17,485 bases of DNA from Actinomycetota bacterium (GTDB lineage: Bacteria; Actinomycetota; Humimicrobiia; Humimicrobiales; Humimicrobiaceae), in contig PWSB01000091.1 in NCBI GenBank assembly GCA_003563375.1, positions 1 through 17,485 on the forward strand, read 5' to 3'. The notes under the pieces were generated by a model. That model was not told where the DNA came from, did not search any database, and was given only the letters and a program-made list of their open reading frames with translations. The translations under genes and the position numbers were made by a program. Shown one piece after another: positions 1 to 6,440 of the stretch. Numbering within the stretch: position 1 is the first letter of the stretch; every line of letters begins with the position of its first letter.

Positions 1-146
1 AGGAAGCAAAAAATGTATGCTGGCATTACGATTTTCCAGCCAGCGAAATGTCTAAAATAGCCACATTGATAGCTTTTTTCAATGAGCGGGTAGACATTTA
101 TGTAGATGGCCTGCTTCAGGAAAAGCCAAGGACATTATGGTCATAG
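1..146 (+). CDS. DUF427 domain protein, C-terminal end only (5' truncated by window edge)
   Basis: An open frame enters at the left edge (codons in phase from base 3) and ends at TAG 144-146, giving 47 residues. It contains a WHYDFP segment, then an IATLIAFFNERVDIYVDG segment and ends LWS. This pattern of an aromatic W-x-Y followed about 20 residues later by AFF..RVD matches my memory of the DUF427 beta-barrel family, whose function is unknown. The start lies outside the window, so total length cannot be given. It reads in the same direction as glnS and ends 78 bp before it, but a promoter-like box lies in between, so the two need not share a transcript. The family call rests on a short segment and is moderately sure; that the frame is coding is more certain than its name. 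Confidence 0.65.
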   Translation, partial: EAKNVCWHYDFPASEMSKIATLIAFFNERVDIYVDGLLQEKPRTLWS

Positions 147-198
147 GCAGATAAGGGTTGTCCAATTTTAAAAAATATGATTCAATTTGCTACTAAGA

Positions 199-204
199 TA
201 TAAT
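199..204 (+). promoter_or_regulatory. Candidate -10 box of glnS
   Basis: A perfect TATAAT lies 20 bases before the glnS ATG, which would place the transcript start near 211 and give a leader of about 14 nt. No good -35 hexamer is visible at 16-18 bp spacing, so this is only a candidate. The leader holds only a weak AGAAAG purine run at 213-218. Confidence 0.35.
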
Positions 205-224
205 ACCTATGCAGAAAGTAACCT

Positions 225-1886
225 ATGGACCAAGGAAAAACTGATTTTATAAGGGAAACAATCAAAAAAGACCTAAAGGAAGGCAGATATGAAAAAATAC
301 ATACCAGATTTCCGCCTGAACCCAATGGTTACCTGCACATCGGACATGCCAAAGCCATATGCCTGAATTTTGAATTGGCTGATGAATTCAAAGGTATATG
401 CAACTTGAGGTTCGATGATACCAACCCCACCAAAGAAGAGCCGGAATATGTGGAAGCAATAAAAAGGGATATAGCCTGGCTTGGATTCGATTGGGGCCTA
501 AATGAATATTACGCTTCAGACTACTTTCCAAAACTTTATGATTTTGCGGTCAAGCTGATCAAAGGCGGCAAGGCCTATGTATGTGACCTAGATCCTGCCC
601 AGATCCGTGAATACAGGGGAACCCTTACCTCGCCCGGAAAAGAAAGTCCCTACAGGGAGAGGACGGTAGAAGAGAACCTAAGGCTATTTGAGGATATGAG
701 AAGCGGCAAATTCCCTGATGGATCCAGGGTCTTGAGGGCTAAAATAGATATGGCTTCCCCAAACCTGAACATGAGGGACCCAGTTATGTACAGGATCATG
801 CACCAAAGGCATCACAGGACAAAAGACAAGTGGTGTATCTATCCTACATATGATTGGGCACACGGCCAATCAGATTCCATAGAAGGGATCTCTCATTCAA
901 TATGTACCCTTGAATTTGAAGACCATAGGCCTCTCTATGAGTGGTTTCTGGACCAGCTAAAGATCCACCATCCCCGTCAGTTAGAATTTGCCCGTTTAAA
1001 CCTGACTCATACGGTGATGAGCAAGAGAATGCTTAAAATTCTTGTAGATGAAAAATATGTAAATGGATGGGATGACCCCAGGATGCCCACCCTTTCTGGG
1101 ATGCGCAGGAGAGGTTACCCTCCGGATGCCATAAGGAATTTTTGTAGCGCAATCGGGTTAGCTAAATCTGAAAGCACCATCGAGATAGAATATTTAGAAC
1201 ATTTTGTAAGGGAGGATCTCAATCGCAAAGCTCCAAGGGTGATGGGTGTATTAAATCCCCTGAAAGTGATTATAGACAATTACCCTGAAGAAAAAGATGA
1301 GGAGCTAGAGGCCATAAACAATCCTGAGGATTTATCAGCAGGAACAAGAAAGATCCCTTTTTCAAGAGTGATATATATAGAAAAAGAAGATTTCATGGAA
1401 GACCCTCCCAAAAAGTTTTACCGGCTTGCCCCAGGTAGAGAGGTAAGGCTTAGGTATGCATATTTTATAAGATGTATAGGGGTTAAAAAGGATGGCAATG
1501 GTAATATCTCTGAGCTTCATTGCACCTATGACCCATCTACAAAAGGCGGGGATGCTCCCGATGGAAGAAAGGTGAGGGCCACCCTTCACTGGGTTTCAGC
1601 AAAACATAGTGTAGGTGCAGAATTACGTTTATATGATAAATTATTTACCACAGAAGACCTTTCAAAAAATGATTTCAAAAAAAGTTTTAACCAAAAATCA
1701 TTAAAGATAAATGATCTATGCCGCTTGGAACCCTCTACCAGAGAGGCAGAGCCAGGCCAGATTTACCAGTTTGAAAGGGTGGGATATTTCCATGTGGACC
1801 CTGATACCACAACCAAAGGCCTGGTATTCAATAAGACAGCCGGGCTAAAAGACCAGTGGGCCAAGATAAAGAGAAAAAACAAATAA
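225..1886 (+). CDS. glnS: Glutaminyl-tRNA synthetase
   Basis: Charges tRNA-Gln with glutamine in the cytoplasm (class Ic aminoacyl-tRNA synthetase). The 553-residue length is essentially that of the E. coli enzyme. The HIGH signature is in PEPNGYLHIGH (residues 31-41) and the KMSKS-type loop is VMSKR (264-268). The TLEFEDHRPLYEW block (228-240) is typical of GlnRS rather than bacterial GluRS. The C-terminal half (about 340-553) corresponds to the two anticodon-binding beta-barrels. The start is supported by the FIR...DL..G....HTRFPPEPNGYLHIGH spacing, which matches the family N-terminus. Having GlnRS implies direct glutaminylation, though a GatCAB route elsewhere in the genome cannot be excluded. 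The gene stands alone: it is followed after 25 bp by a convergent gene, with no visible terminator. Confidence 0.97.
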   Translation: MDQGKTDFIRETIKKDLKEGRYEKIHTRFPPEPNGYLHIGHAKAICLNFELADEFKGICNLRFDDTNPTKEEPEYVEAIKRDIAWLGFDWGLNEYYASDYFPKLYDFAVKLIKGGKAYVCDLDPAQIREYRGTLTSPGKESPYRERTVEENLRLFEDMRSGKFPDGSRVLRAKIDMASPNLNMRDPVMYRIMHQRHHRTKDKWCIYPTYDWAHGQSDSIEGISHSICTLEFEDHRPLYEWFLDQLKIHHPRQLEFARLNLTHTVMSKRMLKILVDEKYVNGWDDPRMPTLSGMRRRGYPPDAIRNFCSAIGLAKSESTIEIEYLEHFVREDLNRKAPRVMGVLNPLKVIIDNYPEEKDEELEAINNPEDLSAGTRKIPFSRVIYIEKEDFMEDPPKKFYRLAPGREVRLRYAYFIRCIGVKKDGNGNISELHCTYDPSTKGGDAPDGRKVRATLHWVSAKHSVGAELRLYDKLFTTEDLSKNDFKKSFNQKSLKINDLCRLEPSTREAEPGQIYQFERVGYFHVDPDTTTKGLVFNKTAGLKDQWAKIKRKNK

Positions 1887-1911
1887 TTAACTTTTGTTTA
1901 CCAACCTCGGG

Positions 1912-2622
1912 TCAAATAAGATTATTTTCTGTTATAACCCTTATAACATGGTCCACCGCTTCCTGGGGGCTGTTTACCACCTTATAGAGTTTCTTGTCTT
2001 CGGGACTTATATTGCAATGTTTTTGAAGCATGCAGTCATCAATCCAGTCACATAGCTTCTCCCAGTACTCGCTCCCGTAAAGGACGATAGGGAAATGGTC
2101 TATTTTATTTGTTTGAGCCAGTGTCAAAGCTTCAAAGAGCTCATCCAATGTCCCAAACCCTCCTGGAAAGATAATAAATCCCACAGAATATTTTATAAAT
2201 ATCATCTTGCGGACAAAGAAATAACGGAAATCCAAGGAGATATTCTGATATGGATTGGTCTCTTGTTCAAATGGAAGCTGGATATTGGCCCCTATTGACT
2301 GGCCATCAGCTTCAAAGGCACCTTTATTTGCTGCTTCCATGATGCCGGGGCCTCCGCCGGTTATCACCCCAAAATCCTTATTGGCAAGAAGTGATGCAGT
2401 TTTTTCTGCTGCTTTGTAATATTCATCCTCGGGTTCGGTCCGGGCAGACCCAAAAATTGCTATACATGGGCCTATTCCTGACAATGTATCAAAACCTTCT
2501 ACAAACTCTCCCTGTATACGCAATACCCTCCAGGGGTCACTTTCTGTAAAATCGAATTCTGTGGCTTGTGTAGCCTTTAATAGTCTTTGGTCAGCATCAT
2601 TTTTTGAATATTTTTTTTTCAT
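1912..2622 (-). CDS. LOG family protein (Rossmann-fold nucleotide 5'-monophosphate phosphoribohydrolase type)
   Basis: 236 residues. The two hallmark motifs of the LOG/TIGR00730-type family are present: GGGPGIMEAANKG (89-101) and PGGFGTLDE (153-161), which bind the phosphoribosyl group and hold the catalytic Arg/Glu region. Characterised members cleave nucleoside 5'-monophosphates, including cytokinin nucleotides in plants and some bacteria, to base and ribose 5-phosphate. Older databases call such proteins possible lysine decarboxylases, which is a misnomer. The roughly 45-residue N-terminal extension before the Rossmann core (IAIFGSAR, 54-61) places it with the longer bacterial forms. The substrate in this organism is unknown. 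A TATTAT box at 2634-2639 lies 11 bases before the ATG, with a weak GAAAG in the same stretch; the region before it is shared with the divergent membrane-protein gene. Confidence 0.88.
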   Translation of the reverse strand: MKKKYSKNDADQRLLKATQATEFDFTESDPWRVLRIQGEFVEGFDTLSGIGPCIAIFGSARTEPEDEYYKAAEKTASLLANKDFGVITGGGPGIMEAANKGAFEADGQSIGANIQLPFEQETNPYQNISLDFRYFFVRKMIFIKYSVGFIIFPGGFGTLDELFEALTLAQTNKIDHFPIVLYGSEYWEKLCDWIDDCMLQKHCNISPEDKKLYKVVNSPQEAVDHVIRVITENNLI

Positions 2623-2689
2623 AGCGATCTTTCATAATAGTTTTTAATTCCTTAATATAATAACACAAGTCAGGCTAAAAAAATCATAC

Positions 2690-2718
2690 ATGGCAAAAAT
2701 CCGGTTGTCTGCTATATT
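2690..2718 (+). promoter_or_regulatory. Candidate promoter of the 94-residue membrane protein gene
   Basis: ATGGCA (2690-2695) and TATATT (2713-2718) are separated by 17 bp and match the sigma-70 consensus at 4/6 and 5/6 positions. The predicted start is near 2725, upstream of the AGGAGG ribosome site at 2739-2744. In an AT-rich gap such matches can arise by chance. Confidence 0.35.
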
Positions 2719-2748
2719 TAAAATAAAATATCGTTATTAGGAGGTAAT

Positions 2749-3033
2749 GTGTGTTGCGGAATCGCTATAGGGGCACTGATAGGGCCGCGTATAGGGCTTC
2801 TGGTGTGGTGGCTTTTAAACCCGGGACTGTTCAGGGATGCCTTTGCTAACTGGTTATTGCCTTTGGTCTTCGCTTTGTTTGCTCCCTTTACCATGATCTT
2901 TTTTATGATCAGCTGGTATATAAGTCCAGGGATATCGGGTTTTGACTGGATCCTTATAATCATAGGGATCATGCTTGATATCTCCTCTTATGGAGGTGGC
3001 TACAGGAGCAGGCGAGGATATGCAGGAATCTAA
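2749..3033 (+). CDS. Small multi-pass membrane protein of unknown function, GTG start
   Basis: 94 residues with three hydrophobic stretches (about 3-26, 35-58 and 64-79) and a glycine/arginine-rich tail (YGGGYRSRRGYAG). The GTG at 2749 is preceded at 4 bp by a perfect AGGAGG (2739-2744). The ATG at 2747 is in another frame and stops after seven codons, so GTG is the start. The pattern GPR.GLL.WWLL, FAPFTM, W...G.SGFDW and a C-terminal SSYGGG resembles a small family of uncharacterised membrane proteins that I recall from Actinobacteria and Chloroflexi; this is memory, not a search. It is likely in the cytoplasmic membrane. The stop codon lies 5 bp from that of the convergent DUF1846 gene. No function is proposed. 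Confidence 0.8.
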   Translation: MCCGIAIGALIGPRIGLLVWWLLNPGLFRDAFANWLLPLVFALFAPFTMIFFMISWYISPGISGFDWILIIIGIMLDISSYGGGYRSRRGYAGI

Positions 3034-3038
3034 TGAGC

Positions 3039-4565
3039 TTATCTGATAAATAGTTTAGGTGAAGAAAATCTTCCATCAGTGGTAAGGTTTACCCCTAACC
3101 TCTTTAACCCTATTTCATCGCCGGGGGTGGGCATATGGGTCATGTGCATCTCGCAATTTTTAAGATGAGCAAGTTTATTCATAGCAAGTTCAGCCGTATG
3201 GTTGGTAGTAGAGCTGATGGATAAGGCAATGAGGGTTTCCTGAAGGTCCAGGCTTTCAGAATCGGTTTCAAACACACCCTTTTTTAATTTAGCTATCTGT
3301 CCTATGACCTGGGGCGATAGGAGATGTATCTCATCAGGGATTCTAGCAAGTGTTTTTATTGCATTAAGTACCAGGCTTGAAGAAGCATGCATGAGTTTGG
3401 AATTTTTACCGCTGACGATCCTTCCGTCCCCAAGCTCAATAGCTGCTCCGCAATAAATACCTTCATGTCCCTTTCCTTTTTTTTCTGCTTCATCTGCACT
3501 TTTTCTGGCAAAAGATACCACCCTCCTGTCTTCGACCTTTACCCCCAGTTCTTCCATTAATAATCTTACACGGCTAACAGTTTGTTTTTTTTCAATGCCC
3601 ATTACGTATTCTGAATAGTATCTAAAATAACGTCTTATCAGTTCCTGTTTAGATGCATCCTCTATCACTTTTTCATCTACAATTCCCCAATAGACCCGGT
3701 TTACTCCCATATCTGTAGGCGAATTATAAACAGGAAAATCGGTTTCATTTTTTTCTATTATCCTTTTTAAAATAAGCTGCAGTATGGGAAAACTTTCTAC
3801 ATCGCGATTATAGTTTGTAGCTATTTTATTGTATTTATTAAGATGAAAAGGGTCTACCAGGTTGAAATCCTGTATATTGGCCGTAGCAGCCTCATAAGCA
3901 ATATTTACAGGGTGCTTTAAGGGGAGGTTCCATACAGGGAAAGTCTCAAATTTGGCATAACCTGAATTTATTTTCCTTTTATGCTCATGATAGATCTGGG
4001 AAAGGCATGTGGACAGTTTTCCGCTATTGGGTCCTGGTGCAGTAACTACTACAATAGGTTTCTCTGTTTTTATATAGTCATTTTTTCCAAAACCGCGGTC
4101 GCTGCAAATGGTGTCGATGTCCGTAGGATAGCCTTCTATCGGACTATGTAGATAGACTTTTTCATTTCTCCGCATTAATTTATTTTTAAAAACCAGCGCA
4201 GAAGACTGGCCGTCATAACGGGTGATAACCACTGCCAGCACATCTAGGTCCCATTTTCTCAAGTCATCTATAAGTTTTAGAGTAGCTTCATCATAGGTGA
4301 TCCCAAAGTCCCCTCTCAATCTTCCTTTTTCGATATCCTCTGCATGGATACAGAGCATAATACTTATTTTATCTTTTAGGGACTGGAGTAACCTTATTTT
4401 TACATTAGGGTCATAACCCGGAAGCACCCGTGCAGCATGAAAATCAAAACAAAGCTTGCCCCCAAACTCCAGATAAAGTTTGTCTCCAAACTTATCCACC
4501 CTTCTAAGGATCGCCTCGGTCTGTTCTTTTAGATATTTATTATTGTCAAAACCTGTTTTAAACAT
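3039..4565 (-). CDS. DUF1846 domain protein (UPF0371-like)
   Basis: 508 residues, the usual full length for this family. The N-terminal block (FGGKL.FDFHAARVLPGYDPN, 34-53) and the RGDFGITYDEA block (84-94) are the features by which I recognise DUF1846. A glycine-rich loop GPNSGK at 178-183, following the hydrophobic strand IVVVTA, looks like a phosphate-binding loop. The middle contains a conserved-looking NYNRDVE.FP segment (251-260), and the protein ends without membrane segments, so it is cytosolic. Biochemical function is not established; structural genomics models show Rossmann-like folds. The gene is a single transcription unit: its 5' side is a 223-bp gap shared with the divergent transglutaminase-like gene and its 3' end abuts the small membrane protein gene. 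The purine run before the ATG is weak (CAGG). Confidence 0.88.
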   Translation of the reverse strand: MFKTGFDNNKYLKEQTEAILRRVDKFGDKLYLEFGGKLCFDFHAARVLPGYDPNVKIRLLQSLKDKISIMLCIHAEDIEKGRLRGDFGITYDEATLKLIDDLRKWDLDVLAVVITRYDGQSSALVFKNKLMRRNEKVYLHSPIEGYPTDIDTICSDRGFGKNDYIKTEKPIVVVTAPGPNSGKLSTCLSQIYHEHKRKINSGYAKFETFPVWNLPLKHPVNIAYEAATANIQDFNLVDPFHLNKYNKIATNYNRDVESFPILQLILKRIIEKNETDFPVYNSPTDMGVNRVYWGIVDEKVIEDASKQELIRRYFRYYSEYVMGIEKKQTVSRVRLLMEELGVKVEDRRVVSFARKSADEAEKKGKGHEGIYCGAAIELGDGRIVSGKNSKLMHASSSLVLNAIKTLARIPDEIHLLSPQVIGQIAKLKKGVFETDSESLDLQETLIALSISSTTNHTAELAMNKLAHLKNCEMHMTHMPTPGDEIGLKRLGVNLTTDGRFSSPKLFIR

Positions 4566-4603
4566 TGATCAGCAACCTGGGAAGCCAATAGATTATAATT
4601 TTT

Positions 4604-4632
4604 AGCATACAACTGTAGGTATAATATCACAA
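4604..4632 (-). promoter_or_regulatory. Candidate promoter of the DUF1846 gene
   Basis: Read on the minus strand, TTGTGA (4627-4632) and TATGCT (4604-4609) are 17 bp apart, putting the transcript start near 4597 and leaving about 31 nt before the ATG. A perfect TATAAT on the same strand at 4592-4597 is an alternative -10 box with no good -35. Confidence 0.35.
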
Positions 4633-4750
4633 ATCATAACTCGTGCAAAAAATCCCGAACCGGCTGCCCGCAGTTTGGTAGAAGTTTAAAAATGTGCATT
4701 CGAGGGATATAAAAAAATATATTCAACATAGATGCCAAATTAAATAGTTT

Positions 4751-4779
4751 TTAACAAAAAAGCTATTTTTGCTTATAAT
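4751..4779 (+). promoter_or_regulatory. Strong promoter with near-leaderless start
   Basis: TTAACA (4751-4756), a 17-bp spacer and a perfect TATAAT (4774-4779) make the best sigma-70-type promoter in the window. The expected transcript start is near 4786, only about 3 bases before the ATG at 4789, so no Shine-Dalgarno site can be present. The -35 box sits at the tip of an imperfect inverted repeat (AAATAGTTTTT at 4742-4752 against AAAAAGCTATTT at 4757-4768, one bulged G), which could be an operator. Confidence 0.65.
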
Positions 4780-4788
4780 TAAAAACCG

Positions 4789-5811
4789 ATGATTGCTCTA
4801 ACAAAAATAAGGTTGTCCTTTGTGGCCTGCATCCTTTCAGCAGCCCTTCTCTCTTCGTGCCTCTTTTCTCCTGTTTTTGGGGAAGGACAAGAAGGCCTGG
4901 GCACCGGCACTAAGATACGGGACGAAGAAGCTCCTGGATCAGAGGAGAGCTTTTTCCGAAACAAGGCCGAGAAAGGTTTTAAAGCAATATACCTAGTGAT
5001 CTCATATGATTTAAAGGTTGTTGGAAATACCGAGAGAATAGTGTTTAGGAGCGTGGTCCCCGCTGACTATCCCCCAAGGCAAAAGATTTTGAATATAGCT
5101 TATTACCCTGAACCGGTAAGGGTATTTACCAGTGGTGATAATAAGTATGCTGAGTTTGTCATTGAAAACCCCTCAGGAGAGCATAAAATAGATATCCTCT
5201 GCCGGCTACAAATATATAATTATGGTCTCAGCAGCGCAATTGAGTCAGGCCTTGACCAAGAGGTGGAGATAAACAGAGATCTTTATTTAAAAGAAGAAAG
5301 ATATATAGAAGTAAATGATCCCATAATCATAGAAAATCATATTGTAAAAAAAGAAGCTGATGACCAAATAGATAAAGTAAGGGCAATATATGATTATGTG
5401 ATAGAACAACTTACTTATTCCAGCTACAATACTGATTCTGTGGGCGCAGCAAAAGCACTGATATCCGGGAGAGGCGACTGCACTGAATTTACTGATACTT
5501 TTGTAGCCCTTTGCAGGGCATCCGGCCTGCCAGCAAGATCGATAGAAGGCTATTTTCTCTCCGCTAAAGACCTCCATCTAGGCCATAATTGGCCTGAGGT
5601 CTATCTTGAAGACATAGGGTGGGTGCCTTTTGATCCAACACTTGATACTTATGGCAAAACTTCATTTTATTCACTGCAGAATGATTATGTATATCTTTCT
5701 TTTAGGAGAAATGACCCAATACTCAAGGGTTTTCATTACTATTTTTATCATTCATGGGGAGATGAAATAGAAGTCAGTAAAAATATTGAATATTTTATAC
5801 AACAAAAATAG
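4789..5811 (+). CDS. Transglutaminase-like domain lipoprotein
   Basis: 340 residues. The N-terminus is a lipoprotein signal peptide: a short basic start, a hydrophobic core, and the lipobox LSSC with Cys24. The mature part has a beta-rich region (about 65-165) similar in layout to the domain that often precedes a transglutaminase-like core. The core itself (about 195-285) carries the papain-like triad: Cys231 in GRGDCTEF, His266 in GHNWPEVY and Asp282 in FDPTLD. Bacterial members of this superfamily are mostly uncharacterised cysteine proteases or amidases. The lipobox predicts attachment to the outer face of the cytoplasmic membrane, so a cell-surface or wall-related role is possible but not shown. 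It is transcribed from its own promoter with almost no leader. Downstream, a 12-bp perfect inverted repeat separates it from the convergent RRM gene. Confidence 0.85.
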   Translation: MIALTKIRLSFVACILSAALLSSCLFSPVFGEGQEGLGTGTKIRDEEAPGSEESFFRNKAEKGFKAIYLVISYDLKVVGNTERIVFRSVVPADYPPRQKILNIAYYPEPVRVFTSGDNKYAEFVIENPSGEHKIDILCRLQIYNYGLSSAIESGLDQEVEINRDLYLKEERYIEVNDPIIIENHIVKKEADDQIDKVRAIYDYVIEQLTYSSYNTDSVGAAKALISGRGDCTEFTDTFVALCRASGLPARSIEGYFLSAKDLHLGHNWPEVYLEDIGWVPFDPTLDTYGKTSFYSLQNDYVYLSFRRNDPILKGFHYYFYHSWGDEIEVSKNIEYFIQQK

Positions 5812-5814
5812 TAC

Positions 5815-5847
5815 TTAATTGTAGCAACCCACAGCTGCTACAATTAA
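5815..5847. terminator. Perfect 12-bp inverted repeat between convergent genes, possible bidirectional terminator
   Basis: TTAATTGTAGCA (5815-5826) and TGCTACAATTAA (5836-5847) are perfect complements around a 9-base loop. It sits in the 50-bp gap between the stop codons of the transglutaminase-like and RRM genes. On either strand the 6-bp GC-containing core is followed by an A/T run, but there is no clean T tract, so it is not a classical intrinsic terminator. Confidence 0.5.
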
Positions 5848-5861
5848 ATAGCATAAAAGAT

Positions 5862-6212
5862 TTAATTAAACCTTTTCCTTAATTTTCTAAGCTTGGAGTT
5901 GAGATCGTCTTTGCCCCTGTCTCTATAATCACGCTTTCCTCTTTGGTCTCCGGAAAAAGTTCTTTTTTCTCTTTCTTTTGCTTCGTTGACCACGATTGTC
6001 CTGTCTTTGAAAGTAGACTGGTTAAATTTTTCTATAGCTTTTTGGGCTCCTTCTTCAGTATCCATCTCTACAAAACCAAAACCTCTTGATTTTCCGTCTG
6101 CTCTGTTGATTACTTTTGAATAGACTACTTTGCCCTCAGCCGAAAACAATTCTTCCAGCTCTTGATCTGTGGTTGAATAATCAAGATTACCAACATATAG
6201 TCTTTTGTTCAC
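5862..6212 (-). CDS. RRM-type RNA-binding protein
   Basis: 116 residues: one RNA recognition motif (about 4-82) and a basic, Arg/Lys-rich tail (85-116). Both ribonucleoprotein motifs are intact, RNP2 as LYVGNL (5-10) and RNP1 as KSRGFGFVEM (41-50), with the aromatic residues that stack on RNA bases (Tyr6, Phe45 and Phe47). Bacterial single-RRM proteins of this kind, best known from cyanobacteria, bind single-stranded RNA, and several are cold-induced; a role in RNA metabolism or cold adaptation is inferred. The start is GTG at 6210-6212, preceded by GAAAGGT at 6219-6225 with good spacing; no in-frame ATG upstream fits. A long upstream region with direct repeats suggests regulated expression. 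Confidence 0.93.
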   Translation of the reverse strand: MNKRLYVGNLDYSTTDQELEELFSAEGKVVYSKVINRADGKSRGFGFVEMDTEEGAQKAIEKFNQSTFKDRTIVVNEAKEREKRTFSGDQRGKRDYRDRGKDDLNSKLRKLRKRFN

Positions 6213-6239
6213 TTACATACCTTTCTTTTGTTTAAATTA

Positions 6240-6245
6240 TTTATA
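6240..6245 (-). promoter_or_regulatory. Candidate -10 box of the RRM gene
   Basis: On the minus strand a TATAAA (6240-6245) would start transcription near 6233, upstream of the GAAAGGT ribosome site. It abuts the first copy of the direct repeat. No convincing -35 is seen at standard spacing. Confidence 0.35.
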
Positions 6246-6294
6246 AAGATAAGCAGGTGTTGATAATAATCAAAAGGATAAAGCATAAGCAGGT
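6243..6294. repeat. Pair of direct repeats flanking a small palindrome, operator-like
   Basis: ATAAAGATAAGCAGGT (6243-6258) and ATAAAGCATAAGCAGGT (6278-6294) differ by one inserted C and start 35 bp apart. Between them is the palindromic TTGATAATAATCAA (6260-6273). The set lies directly upstream of the RRM gene's start region, with the first copy next to its -10-like box. This looks like a binding site for a regulator, or a duplicated promoter element. The remainder of the gap to 6440 is AT-rich and shows nothing recognisable. Confidence 0.5.
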
Positions 6295-6440
6295 AAGAAC
6301 AGAAACTGATGAAGACTTACTTAAACTCTCTTAATATTATTATAATCCTTACTATCTTTATGATACCTAATTATTTTAGCATTATATATTATAAAATCAA
6401 TCGGTTTATTTGAAGCCGCCCTGCCCAGAGCTTTATGCGG

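Noticed and set aside
1912..2622. Lysine decarboxylase
   Set aside because: The GGGPGIMEA and PGGFGTLDE motifs define LOG-type phosphoribohydrolases; the decarboxylase name is a historical misannotation.
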